Of a stretch of 64,000 nucleotides of DNA, positions 44,901-53,124 are shown piece by piece (within the stretch, counting starts at the first letter, position 1; every line of letters begins with the position of its first letter). Both the position numbers and the translations under genes were made by a program. The stretch comes from Novosphingobium sp. ERN07 (GTDB lineage Bacteria; Pseudomonadota; Alphaproteobacteria; Sphingomonadales; Sphingomonadaceae), in contig NZ_JABAID010000011.1 in assembly GCF_012641335.1 (NCBI RefSeq), positions 1 to 64,000 on the forward strand. Reading direction: 5' to 3'. The notes below the pieces were generated by a model, which ran no database searches, was not told the origin of the DNA, and worked only from the letters and a program-made list of their open reading frames with translations.

Positions 44901-47492
44901 AGGCGGAACCTCGGTTCTGGTCTCCATCCATAGCATTGCAAGTCTTGCGTCATCGGTTTCCGCATTCTGTTGAGCTGCCATTTCGACTGCGTGCTCAGCG
45001 GTGGAGAAATTTTCGCCGGATTTCAATTCAGGTCGCAGGCGCACGCCCAGAACCTTCGACGCCAGAAGCACCGAAAGATAGAGCTCATCCAAACTCAGCA
45101 ATGGCTGGATCACCGTCGACTTCGAAAGTCGACCGAACCCCCAGATGATCAGTGAGCGGAGCGCATCGCGGACAGAATACATCTGCAGGTTCGGGGCCAG
45201 ACGCGCTGCAACCTGGCGAGAGTCAGAAAAAACGAGCACCTTTCGGCCCCGCAATGGCGCGAAGGCAGAGGCAGCCTGCTTTCCTGGCGGCTGCACCGCC
45301 AACTGCCGAGATACCAGAGCTTGGAAGGGCTGGTCACCCTTTGTCTGGTGATCCTGGATTGTTGTTCGTCCGCTGGCCGTCTCGTTACAGACCGCGCAGG
45401 GGACGAACCGCCCTCGATGATCCGCATTGTCGTCGGACTTCCCACCTTCGTCGTCGTCATCCTCGTCGACCGTGGGTGCCAGCCTGTTCTTGCGGATATA
45501 GACCGTGCGCGTCCGCTCGCCTGTTGAAAGGCGACCAGTATCGAGGTCGTATTCGGCAAGTTCCGCCAATTCCATCTTCTTTGGCGTCTCGAGCAACAGA
45601 TCAAGCTCGAGAAGCGGGACCGTCTCCATGCCGGGCATGCGCAAGCGTCGGCCGGGTTCTGACCAGAGTGCATCAGGGGAATCGAGGTCATCGGAATAGG
45701 CCCGCGCGTGAGCCGATCCGCAACTCCGGCAGGTGAAGAATTCAAGCACCCGCGATCCGCAACTGCAAACCTCATGAGGCTGGCCGTACATCCTGCCGCA
45801 GATCCCGTTGCGATCCTCCTCGGCCAGTTCGCTGCAGTCCGGGTCCATGCATACCCAGAGACCGGGAAGCCCTCGATAGAAGTTGTGCACACGGCATGGC
45901 AGCGGCCCTGACGCGTCGGGTTGCTCGCGCGCCACGCTGCCGATGGCAAGGAGCGCAGTCACTGCACTGTCCGCGATCTCCGGCGTGTCGGGGAAGATCC
46001 TTTCGCCGAGTTCCGCCACGGGCTGAGCGGAACCCATTGTCTCATTCACAATGAGGCCAAGGGGGGGGAAGGTCTTTAGGGCTTCAAAAAGGTCGCGTTC
46101 GATCCCCGCAGCGGGCGCAACGCCCCGATGCTTGAGGAAACCAGCAACCGACGCCGCGCGGTCCTCCTCTCGCGGCGAATAGAAGAGCTCCAGATCAACA
46201 TCCGCCAGCACTTCGGCTTCTGCCTTTGTACCGGGCGCAGCGTGCGACCGCAGGTCAAGATCGCCGGTGACGGCAACGAAACTCTCGGCCGGAACGCCGG
46301 AGAGCTGTGCGCCAAACTCGGTCGCGTATTCTTTGCTATCAAAGCTCGCAGTAGCGCAGATCACCTGGAAGCGGTCAGTCGATATCTCGAGCCGGTCACG
46401 CAACCGGCGAAGCAGAAGCCCGACTTCGGCCCCGGCCGCACCACGGTAAAGGTGAGCTTCGTCCAGGACGACCGTGAACTTTTCTGCCGGGTTGGCCGCC
46501 AACCATTCCCGGGTAGCATCAAAGATCGTCCGTTCGATCGGGCGCATCATCATGTACTCGAGCATGGAATAGTTCGTGACCATGAGATCCGGGCACGATG
46601 CCTGGACCTCGTGGCGCGTGATCAACTCGGAATCTTCTTCCAGCGTTACAGCTCGAAGGAAATCTCCGGTTTTGGGGTCAACCCATCGCGAGCCTTTTGC
46701 ACCGAACCATTTGTCGAGGTCCGGCTTGGCCGGCCACTTACCCCGCTCTTGTAATTGATCGCGAAGTCGCGCCGCCGCCTTCTGCTCGTCAGACACGGGA
46801 CCCGAGGCCTGGCGTTCAATCTCGACGTAGAACGCCTCGAAGGAGGTAAGCTTGCGCCCGTCCTTTTTTCCCGTTCGGACGCCGGCGTAAGGCGTTCTAC
46901 TCGTGTACCGCGCAAAACGCGGCGGTCGGCCCGCCCACTTCACGAATTGCGTGACCAGGTCTGGATCACCGAAAATGGCCCGCAAGCGCCCTAACTGGTC
47001 GTTCACCAAGGCGTTCATGGGATAGAGCAGCAACGCTCGCATCGCGGGCTGCGCAAACGATGCTCGCCGCTCGGCAGCCTCACGGGCAAATTTGCCGAGG
47101 ATGGGTAGCAGGAAGGATTCCGTTTTACCTGAACCTGTCCCCGTCATGACTACAAGGTTGCGGCCCTCTACGAGGGCGTTATCGACGGCGTCGGCCTGAT
47201 GGCGGTAGGGGGGGTCGAAAAGAAGCCGCGGACGATGCTCGCGAGCACTCGACAGCATTTCGTAGATTGATCGGGCAGAGGGCGGCAGCCCCGGCATGTC
47301 CCGAAATTTGGCCCCAACCTGATAGCGTGGGGTTGTTTCAAGAAATGGCTCCTGATGGGTGACTCCAGTTCGCTCGAGTAACGTGCGGCGTTGCTCAATC
47401 AGTGCAGGGTCACCGATGTGGTAGGTGGCCTCGATATACTCCTTCAGCGAGGAATGGAGACGATCGATGGTCTCCTGAATCGTTCTCGCCAT
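41940..47492 (-). CDS. DruE-like DEAD/DEAH helicase with DUF1998
   Basis: This 1850-residue protein has the size and layout of Druantia DruE. Superfamily 2 motifs include Walker A TGTGSGKTES (about 117-126), DEAH box VVLDEAHLYRG (about 341-351), and motif VI QQRAGRAGRRGNAV (about 1150). Cys-rich zinc sites lie at CMDPDCSEL, CSCGSRVLEFFTCRSCGSAHARAY and CRECSECGF. The C-terminus has a DUF1998-type four-Cys element in CRENCDSSCYRCLRSF (about 1695). It is followed by the SF1 helicase and preceded 15 nt upstream by a coupled pair of unknown genes. DUF1998 helicases also occur in DISARM and Dpd systems; their partners are absent here. Confidence 0.8.
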   Translation of the reverse strand: MARTIQETIDRLHSSLKEYIEATYHIGDPALIEQRRTLLERTGVTHQEPFLETTPRYQVGAKFRDMPGLPPSARSIYEMLSSAREHRPRLLFDPPYRHQADAVDNALVEGRNLVVMTGTGSGKTESFLLPILGKFAREAAERRASFAQPAMRALLLYPMNALVNDQLGRLRAIFGDPDLVTQFVKWAGRPPRFARYTSRTPYAGVRTGKKDGRKLTSFEAFYVEIERQASGPVSDEQKAAARLRDQLQERGKWPAKPDLDKWFGAKGSRWVDPKTGDFLRAVTLEEDSELITRHEVQASCPDLMVTNYSMLEYMMMRPIERTIFDATREWLAANPAEKFTVVLDEAHLYRGAAGAEVGLLLRRLRDRLEISTDRFQVICATASFDSKEYATEFGAQLSGVPAESFVAVTGDLDLRSHAAPGTKAEAEVLADVDLELFYSPREEDRAASVAGFLKHRGVAPAAGIERDLFEALKTFPPLGLIVNETMGSAQPVAELGERIFPDTPEIADSAVTALLAIGSVAREQPDASGPLPCRVHNFYRGLPGLWVCMDPDCSELAEEDRNGICGRMYGQPHEVCSCGSRVLEFFTCRSCGSAHARAYSDDLDSPDALWSEPGRRLRMPGMETVPLLELDLLLETPKKMELAELAEYDLDTGRLSTGERTRTVYIRKNRLAPTVDEDDDDEGGKSDDNADHRGRFVPCAVCNETASGRTTIQDHQTKGDQPFQALVSRQLAVQPPGKQAASAFAPLRGRKVLVFSDSRQVAARLAPNLQMYSVRDALRSLIIWGFGRLSKSTVIQPLLSLDELYLSVLLASKVLGVRLRPELKSGENFSTAEHAVEMAAQQNAETDDARLAMLWMETRTEVPPAALLDDIVKTVQDRYLGLEALALASIRERANKTKDLHALPNIPGVAESDDDKVALARTWLRCWRPVGFWLNAMPSTWYKRPRGRGTSVNSRKGTFKAMDTVLKDPAARKAFKVWTKALLEIFTQDQGGGARRLMGQYLSLELEGAWRRCTDCKSVHRPVRTIPHCLDCGSTAVVELNPMEDSVFVARKGYYRSPVLGTLGTPREVPMALIAAEHTAQLNAPQSDDVFSKAEENELLFQDVELDWGVSAGQNTAIDVLSSTTTMEVGIDIGALSGVALRNMPPGRANYQQRAGRAGRRGNAVATVVAFGSADSHDEHYFSEPKEMISGKVIDPRLTLDNPDIVKRHIRAFLLQAYHQVRLPAFDPNSSPDLFSVLGSVEDFKSTGAVLNAGDFKAWLEANEGELRERVASWIPEELAGELREAVLDEMVEDCASEVDKAIANDAVEGERLEKADDDPDDDGCEVQDEVGEEAPPEKALTGTLLDRLLYKGVLPRYAFPTDVATFNVFDKERSTEFRPIMKFAPSQGLPVALSQYAPGKQVWISGKCYTSAAIYSPMSEDRFAAWQNRRLYRECSECGFAETVKIDVGLDHNHVADCHACESPGTFGPARYWLRPPGFAHPIGLEEVTSPDDMPETSYATRAKLEMPTPAPEEKWIQVNDRLRVMPIRQHLLVSNTGPKQEGYNYCTLCGLIESSAEGTASIFNPHLKPFPHKDPTCPGNRTSRHIVLGTDFITDIALFSIRVDAPLKLKPGYFPTDVALRTVSEALAKAACAILEVEPGELMAEYRPALTQAGKVGLEAEIFLYDTLPGGAGFSRQLADRGAELFQRALTIMKTCRENCDSSCYRCLRSFKNKFEHGLLDRHVGAELVEFLLTDSMQPFSADRVEASTKVLMLDLERNSEGGVTYERGAILSVPGMGDVVVPILATRSDGSQAVIALAGPLTDEHPSDPRIAEMREKWDGEVIPINELLVRGNLPTATRIVEERVLI

Positions 47493-47507
47493 TTCAGTAA
47501 CGCCCCC

Positions 47508-48581
47508 TCATGCGGTCGCCCGCGACAAATAGAGTTGATCCTTCAGGAAAGCCTCCTCCGCCTCAACCTCAGCGGTGGCGACTAGGAAGCTCATAAGGCA
47601 ATTTTCGGGTTCGACCTCCCGACCAATGACCGCGAGCCGCCGCCTTGCCCAGGACGGTATCGGCGAATAGAGATCAAAACGCGAGCCAGCTTCTGCTTCT
47701 ACTAGCCGGTATTCCTGCGGGCGCCCGGCGAGTGCGTCGATCGCCATTTGAATTCGCCAGGCAGCGTCGCATCCTCTCCAACGGTCACCAGTCATGGGCA
47801 AGTCGAGCAATTTTTGCGCAGAGCCTTCACGCAACTCTGCATAGCCCCATAAATCGGCACCATAGGTCTGCGGGCGCCGGACCACGAAATTCCCGGTCAG
47901 TCTGCCGGGTCCCGTCCACCGCCTCCGGTAGCTTCTCGTATTCTTGCTTCCATCCAATACCTGAATGTCCGGCACATCGCCCGAACGTGCGCAGGCTGCG
48001 AGCCTGCTGTCGAAGCCCGCCAGCAATGTGGCAGCGTCTGACCTCCGCGGAGTGCGGAGCCAACCTTCGGCAGAGAGCTCGCGCAAACCAAGCTCGCGGA
48101 GGATTGCCGACAAATCTTCGTCTCCCTGCGTTTCAATAACGCGCAGAGTTCGGTCGGCCATGACACGAGCGCGCATTTCATCTGGAAGAGGCGTTTGTTC
48201 GTCGGCTGATATGCCAAGGATAAAGGCGCTACCGCTTTCGCGCGCAACAAAAGCCGGCGGCGCTGCCACCAACCATGTCCCCTTTACCTCATCATCCTCA
48301 AGCGCGACATCGCGGACCTCGAGCAGGTCTCCAATCGCAACGAGAGTATCGAGAACCTCCTCCACGCGCTCGGCAAAACCAACAAGGTCGTCGACCAGAC
48401 CGCGGTGACTATTGACCATAGCCCGCACCAAGGTGCGGGGTGATCCGGGGCACAGAAATCCAGCCAAACGCCGCAGGGCAAGCGCCAGGTAGGCTTCGTC
48501 CAATAAGACTGAGCCGGACGGTGCTCCGAGCGCAGCGCGCACCGCGCTCTTCACAATATCCGCTGTGACTATCTCGATCAT
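47508..48581 (-). CDS. Unknown protein in Druantia-like operon (Dru B/C/D position)
   Basis: This protein has 357 residues from the ATG at 48581, which overlaps the stop of the upstream gene as ATGA; 33 more residues would be possible upstream. It begins MIEIVTADIVKSAVRAALGAPSG and has an N-terminal helical region (LALALRRLAGFLCPGSPRTLV), a middle FGYRR-like TRSYRRRWTGPGRLTGNFVVRR segment, and a C-terminal PSWARRRLAVIGREVEPENCLMSFL. No family recognised. Coupling to the 946-residue protein and 15-nt spacing to druE mark it as a core part of the system. Confidence 0.65.
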   Translation of the reverse strand: MIEIVTADIVKSAVRAALGAPSGSVLLDEAYLALALRRLAGFLCPGSPRTLVRAMVNSHRGLVDDLVGFAERVEEVLDTLVAIGDLLEVRDVALEDDEVKGTWLVAAPPAFVARESGSAFILGISADEQTPLPDEMRARVMADRTLRVIETQGDEDLSAILRELGLRELSAEGWLRTPRRSDAATLLAGFDSRLAACARSGDVPDIQVLDGSKNTRSYRRRWTGPGRLTGNFVVRRPQTYGADLWGYAELREGSAQKLLDLPMTGDRWRGCDAAWRIQMAIDALAGRPQEYRLVEAEAGSRFDLYSPIPSWARRRLAVIGREVEPENCLMSFLVATAEVEAEEAFLKDQLYLSRATA

Positions 48582-51418
48582 AACGCCCTTTCGGCGGGGT
48601 CGGGCGAACTGTACCGATCTGGTCGATGCCCCAACAACTGGATGAGGCGCTCGCCCGCAGCCAACGCAGGCTGATCCCAAACATTTTTGATGATCGACAA
48701 CAGATCATCATCAGAAAACGGCATTTTGCCTGCTATGGCTTCGCCCAGGTCAATCGCAGGTCTGGTAATCGCACCCGGCGCAACTTTGTACCGTTGGGCT
48801 AATATAGCGAATTCCCGCGCCCTCGCATCCGCTGTCGCATGCGCATGTTTATGCGCGTCCCGCGCCAGGATGAAGGCAAATGCCCGATGCCGCTTATCAA
48901 AGCAGTCCAGAAGACCCTTGACCGCGATATCGAAAGAAACCTTGCCGTTCTTCAGTTTACTCTCGGCTCGTGCCCAATCCGGACCGAGCATGACATCGTA
49001 TAACCGCTCCTCGAGTCGCAAAACGATATTTTGCCGGCGTTCTGCCGCCAGCGCCCCAGTAAGTCGTGCTGCCGACCAGATGCGTATCGCTTTGATTAGA
49101 GCGAGTACTTCTTTGGGTTCTACAAGCATTTCGCCGAAATCAGGCTCAATAAGCAAACCGCTCAATCCACCAGAGATCTTGCGTGAACTCACAACGAGAG
49201 CTTCGTTCTTATCACCATACGTCGCGACGAATAACCCTCCAGGCGAAGGCGGTTCGATGCCGGTAACGACGTCCTCCAAACTGAGTGGAATGGCTTGAAC
49301 AGGTCTTTCGAAAGAGGTGAATGTCACCTGTAGAGGTGTTTCGGCATCGTGATCATCGACTAGCCGCAAGTGGGTTGTGCGGTTTGTATCTTGCCAGACC
49401 CACCGCAAGGGGGCCACGTCGCGACTGAGCGCAATGTGCACCACGCCCAATTCCTCGCCATCGACGACGATGCGGCCGGCTCCCGCGCCGAGGTAATGCC
49501 AGGGTTGCTTTTCCACGCGCGCAAACGCTGTAAAGGCATTTCGCCAGGAATCTGGTCCCAAGGGAAGCGTAAGCTGGGCAACTTGTTCCCGCCCAAGCCG
49601 GCTACCCGTGCCGTCAAGCAGTTCGATGGTCACCGTAACTTGACGCCCTGCCGGACCCAACACGCTCAGTTGCGTGAGACCCTCCCAAAATTCGTCAAGG
49701 GTGGGGAACGGCGGCTCGCAAGAGACGATCAACCCGGTGTGCCCGATGGTCCCGCTCACCCACGGATTGGGGCGACGGACCGTCAGTGAAATCACGCCTT
49801 CCACCGGTCGTTTTGCCGTGTCGTTCGTGTCACGCGCAACGCTGATGCCTAGAACATGATTACCGGGGGCAAGGGGCTGCAATTTCACAAATGTCGGCTC
49901 GCCTGGCGGCTTAGCTGGAATTCGTACGCTCGGCCCGGCGCCCAGGCTCAAGATGTAATGATCCAAGGGGTGATCGTGCTCGATGGCGAAGACCGGACTT
50001 TCATTTTCAAGCCATTCGGTCGCGCCCTCGCCATCCCAAGCTCGCGCCGCCAGACCGGCCGGCCAGACTCGGATTGTTTCGGCGATCGACAAATCGGCCT
50101 TTTTGAATTCTGAGATCAACTCATCCGAAAGGGTGGCCGGCACGTGAAACCGTACGGCGATGACGTCTCGACAAATAATGGACGTAGACTTAGCCAACGA
50201 AAGCGAGGGCAAGTCGCCGCGTGCCACAAGAACGTAGGATTTTCCCGGTCTGATCAGCCTGGACAGTACTTCCATCGCTTGGCCATCTGGGCCAATCCGA
50301 AACAGCCAGGTCGGCCCCGAACGAATGGTCCCCTCGCCTGCCAGCAGATGCTCCATCACCGCATTTGGCTTTTGGAAGGACAACACTGGCTTGCCTGCCG
50401 CAGGCCACAGCTCAAGTGTTCGACGCTGCGAGCCGTTGAGAAGCCAGCCTGGAGGCCGCCAGCCTGGGGAGCCCGCGACTTGGCATCGTGTCGTGCGCAG
50501 GAATTCACCAAGTTCCGGAGCGAGGTCCGCAACCTCAGCAAAGCTGGGAATTTCGATTGTGGGGGACCATTCGTCCGTGCGGATTTGTCGCAGCACCAGC
50601 GAGGGACGAATGGAAGGTTTATGTTCGGGTTCACGTGAGTTTTGAAGGCCACCGTGCACAGAGACGTTCCGCGCAGCACCTCTGATTATCGCGGTTTCAA
50701 CCGCTTTTCGCGTGTCATGGAGCCATTGGCGTGCGCTCCTCGCCCGCTCCAGGTCACTGACGATACGTTCCAAAGTTGCAGGGATGATAGTTACCCCAAC
50801 CTCGGCACGATGTGCCAACAAGGCCAGGACTATGCTGCCCACGAGTGCTTCCTGCTGGAGGAAGTTCTGATAGCGGGAACTGCCACCATAGCTCATTCGA
50901 GCTACGTATCGTCCAAGTTCTGCGACCGGCAAGTTCAGTCTAGCCACCAAATTGTAGCGCAAATTATAGAGGCTGCGTGCGAGCTGCGATTGCAGGTCTT
51001 TCGGCAGCAAAGAATGGGTTATTGGCCAGGCAATGATTGAGAAATTGCTCGCCCAAGGGCCAACAGGCCGAAGTCCTCCGTAATCTCTTTGAAACCGCCT
51101 AAACCAAGAACGAATGTAGGGGCGCCAACCATGATCCCATCCGGGCATGCGCCGCCCAAATGTATACCAATATTCATCTCCGTCGTAGTCGTAACCTTGT
51201 TCGGTTGCGAACACGATCCAAAGCAGCCAATGTGTCGAAAGGGTGTATCCGCCGGTGCCAAGCCTTCGCTTAAGGCCATTCGTCATCGACTCTAGTTCTT
51301 CTACCGTCAGCCCATGCTCAAGCGCATAGACAGGGAGATTACGTTGGCCTCTTTCTTCTGAAAGGGCTTTGAAATGATGTTCAAGGCGATCTTGAAGTTG
51401 TCCAAGTTCGGCGCTCAC
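48578..51418 (-). CDS. Large unknown protein, first gene of Druantia-like operon
   Basis: This protein has 946 residues from GTG 51418 (CAGGGG 7 nt upstream); the frame is open to a GTG at 51502. The N-terminus reads LGQLQDRLEHHFKALSEERGQRNLPVYALEHGL and STHWLLWIVFATEQGYDYDGDEYW, then WRPYIRSWFRRFQRDYGG, a helical region with Tyr/Trp-rich motifs. The middle has a run of beta-rich, Ig-like sequence (FVKLQPLAPGNHVLGISV, VISLTVRRPNPW). No catalytic motif is visible, so a structural or sensing role is likely. It starts the operon that continues through the 357-residue protein and druE. Confidence 0.65.
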   Translation of the reverse strand: MSAELGQLQDRLEHHFKALSEERGQRNLPVYALEHGLTVEELESMTNGLKRRLGTGGYTLSTHWLLWIVFATEQGYDYDGDEYWYTFGRRMPGWDHGWRPYIRSWFRRFQRDYGGLRPVGPWASNFSIIAWPITHSLLPKDLQSQLARSLYNLRYNLVARLNLPVAELGRYVARMSYGGSSRYQNFLQQEALVGSIVLALLAHRAEVGVTIIPATLERIVSDLERARSARQWLHDTRKAVETAIIRGAARNVSVHGGLQNSREPEHKPSIRPSLVLRQIRTDEWSPTIEIPSFAEVADLAPELGEFLRTTRCQVAGSPGWRPPGWLLNGSQRRTLELWPAAGKPVLSFQKPNAVMEHLLAGEGTIRSGPTWLFRIGPDGQAMEVLSRLIRPGKSYVLVARGDLPSLSLAKSTSIICRDVIAVRFHVPATLSDELISEFKKADLSIAETIRVWPAGLAARAWDGEGATEWLENESPVFAIEHDHPLDHYILSLGAGPSVRIPAKPPGEPTFVKLQPLAPGNHVLGISVARDTNDTAKRPVEGVISLTVRRPNPWVSGTIGHTGLIVSCEPPFPTLDEFWEGLTQLSVLGPAGRQVTVTIELLDGTGSRLGREQVAQLTLPLGPDSWRNAFTAFARVEKQPWHYLGAGAGRIVVDGEELGVVHIALSRDVAPLRWVWQDTNRTTHLRLVDDHDAETPLQVTFTSFERPVQAIPLSLEDVVTGIEPPSPGGLFVATYGDKNEALVVSSRKISGGLSGLLIEPDFGEMLVEPKEVLALIKAIRIWSAARLTGALAAERRQNIVLRLEERLYDVMLGPDWARAESKLKNGKVSFDIAVKGLLDCFDKRHRAFAFILARDAHKHAHATADARAREFAILAQRYKVAPGAITRPAIDLGEAIAGKMPFSDDDLLSIIKNVWDQPALAAGERLIQLLGHRPDRYSSPDPAERAL

Positions 51419-51502
51419 CGCATGCCCCTGCGAATTACTGCTGAGGCGTGCGCCCGATAAACGAAACCGACCACCGGATCTCCTTTTAGGGCAACTGACC
51501 AC

Positions 51503-51786
51503 CCCATCATAACGGCCAACGCACCAATAGCTTACACACTACGAAACCGAGCGCTACCAGAAGAAGACACTGTCCACGGCAGAGTCGAAAATTTCATTAA
51601 ATCAATTTCATCGCAGCTTTCCGGAGATTGAGGTCATGAACCATGCTTTTAGCGTGCGGAGACCTTTCCGAGCAGGTCTGCGGGCAGCGCCCGCAGCTTC
51701 GGCCTGACGGCCGGGAGGGAAGGGGGTGGGAAGAGAGTGATCGAACAAGGGGTTCGGTCGCAATCGATCCACCTAGGAGAACGTCC
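51503..51786. other. Right boundary of island 2 and DUF736 leader
   Basis: There is no gene here. The left part is AT-richer, like the island. A hairpin at 51678-51696 (CTGCGGGC/GCCCGCAG, 3-nt loop) and a purine-rich element at 51713-51733 then mark the return to backbone sequence before DUF736. Confidence 0.5.
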
Positions 51787-52305
51787 ATGAACATCGGTGA
51801 AATCCGCAAGAACGCCAACGGCCAACTGATCGGCTCTGTCGAAACGCTCACCATCACCCGCACCATCGGCCTGCGGCCGGTGACCTCGAGCAACCCGCGC
51901 GCGCCTCGCTACGAAATCGTCGCGCTCAACGACCAGCGCCGCTGGGTGATCGTCGGCGCGCTCTTCGAGCTCTCCTCGAACTCGACCGGCGAGAGCTTCT
52001 ACCAGGGCAAGATCGACGACCCGTCGATGGCGCAGCCGCTCTACATCGCCGCTTTCCCGCGCGAGGATGGCACCATGGCGATCGCCTGGCAGCGTCCGCG
52101 CCGCCGTGACAATCGCCTCGGTAGCGCCGAATACGGCGAGAGCGACATGTTCCCGGCCGACGATGCCGGCGGCGACCGCGGCGCAGAGCAGGCCGGGGAC
52201 GGTCTGGGCGACAGCACCGCGACTCCGCCCGCCAAGCGCGGCCGGGCCAATGCCAAGGACGGCGCCGAACACGATGGCGCGCTGCCGCCGCTCGTTGACG
52301 CCTGA
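51787..52305 (+). CDS. DUF736 plasmid protein
   Basis: This 172-residue protein begins MNIGEIRKNANGQLIGSVET, the typical DUF736 opening, and continues with ITRTIGLRPVTSSNPRAPRYEIVAL. AGGAGAACGTCC gives the ribosome site. The C-terminal third is low-complexity (Asp/Gly/Ala-rich with an AKRGRAN segment). DUF736 proteins are small, very common plasmid proteins of alphaproteobacteria, often near conjugation genes; activity unknown. It marks the return of backbone sequence after island 2. Confidence 0.85.
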   Translation: MNIGEIRKNANGQLIGSVETLTITRTIGLRPVTSSNPRAPRYEIVALNDQRRWVIVGALFELSSNSTGESFYQGKIDDPSMAQPLYIAAFPREDGTMAIAWQRPRRRDNRLGSAEYGESDMFPADDAGGDRGAEQAGDGLGDSTATPPAKRGRANAKDGAEHDGALPPLVDA

Positions 52306-52326
52306 TCGGCAAGTCGAACTCCAACC

Positions 52327-52353
52327 GACGGGGACCCCAAGTGGGTCCCCGTC
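52327..52353. terminator. Perfect hairpin after DUF736
   Basis: An 11-bp perfect stem (GACGGGGACCC/GGGTCCCCGTC) with a 5-nt loop, 21 nt after the DUF736 stop. There is no T-run, so it is terminator-like only in position. Confidence 0.5.
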
Positions 52354-52392
52354 CTCGTGCAAAGGCCGCGGATGAGCCCCCCCGCGCGGCCT

Positions 52393-52435
52393 GAGGCGGA
52401 ACGCTGGCACTGCCCCCCGGCCGGCGTTCCGCCTC
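52393..52435. terminator. Long hairpin in leader of next gene
   Basis: Perfect 12-bp arms GAGGCGGAACGC/GCGTTCCGCCTC enclose a 19-nt loop and are followed by TTCATTT. It ends 32 nt before the next start codon and could be a terminator or attenuator. Confidence 0.5.
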
Positions 52436-52467
52436 TTCATTTGCATGGGGATATCCGGAGGACCAAA

Positions 52468-52998
52468 ATGCTGACGATGAGCGAACGCTTCGCCTTCACC
52501 ACCCGGCGCCATCACGCCTTTGCCAGCACCGGCAATGCCTACGACGCGGTCCAGTGCGACGAGGCCATCCGCACCGGAGACACGCTGGTCGTGCTCGCCG
52601 AGGAGGTGGTCGGCGTCGCCATGACCTGGCCGTTCGCGGTGACGCAGGCGCACGGGCATCTCCATGCCCTCTCCGCGCCGCGCGAGGGCGAGACGCTCGC
52701 GGATATCGCCCGCTCGCTCCACGTCAGCGCGGCCGACTTCGAACACGCCGCCGAGATCGCCCGGCGTTTCGGAATTCCGCTCGACCCGCAGATCGAGGCG
52801 CTGCTCGCCCGCCCGGCGGGCGGAGCCGGCGCGCTTCAGAGCGGCAGGGTGGATTGCTCGGAAGGCGATGAACTTGCCGGCGCATCGACCGCATCGGCGA
52901 TCACGCGCGCAAGTTCGAGCGCGGCATCTTCGCGCAGGCAGGAGCTTGGAGCCGTGATCCCGACCCGCGCCCAGCCCGGGGCGTCCAGGATCGCATGA
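52468..52998 (+). CDS. Hypothetical plasmid protein with antisense-overlapping tail
   Basis: This protein has 176 residues from ATG 52468 (CCGGAGGA upstream). The first 120 or so residues look coded: FTTRRHHAFASTGNAYDAVQCDEAIRTGDTLVVLAEEVVGVAMTWPFAVTQAHGHLHALS, then an HTH-like LADIARSLHVSAADFEHAAEIARRFGIPLDP. The last 55 residues are Ser/Ala-rich and lie antisense to the DUF6771 gene, so the natural stop may have been lost. Function unknown. Confidence 0.6.
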   Translation: MLTMSERFAFTTRRHHAFASTGNAYDAVQCDEAIRTGDTLVVLAEEVVGVAMTWPFAVTQAHGHLHALSAPREGETLADIARSLHVSAADFEHAAEIARRFGIPLDPQIEALLARPAGGAGALQSGRVDCSEGDELAGASTASAITRASSSAASSRRQELGAVIPTRAQPGASRIA

Positions 52999-53027
52999 GC
53001 GATAGCAGACGTATCGATTCGTTCCAT
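52836..53027 (-). CDS. DUF6771 small plasmid protein
   Basis: This protein has 63 residues from ATG 53027 (MERIDTSAIAHAILDAPGWARVGITAPSS). The pattern of residues WARVGITAPS followed by LREDAALELARVIAD is that of DUF6771, seen on sphingomonad plasmids. It lies on the minus strand, overlapping the tail of the plus-strand gene by about 160 nt. Its sense codons look more natural than the opposite reading, so this frame is the better supported of the two in the overlap. Confidence 0.65.
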   Translation of the reverse strand: MERIDTSAIAHAILDAPGWARVGITAPSSCLREDAALELARVIADAVDAPASSSPSEQSTLPL

Positions 53028-53124
53028 ACCGTCAAAAGAACATAGAGGGAACATATTTGCAAGATGGCTGGCGTCGCTGCTCGTCCCGATTGACAGGGGA
53101 GGGCGGTCCGCCGAGCATCAGCTC

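Noticed and set aside
41940..47492. DISARM or Dpd assignment of the DUF1998 helicase
   Set aside because: No DrmB, DrmC, methyltransferase or DpdA-like partner is present; the DUF4338 protein favours Druantia.
51649..52746. 365-residue minus-strand frame
   Set aside because: It is antisense to DUF736, whose N-terminus is recognised; it is rich in Arg, Gly and Ala as expected of a high-GC shadow.
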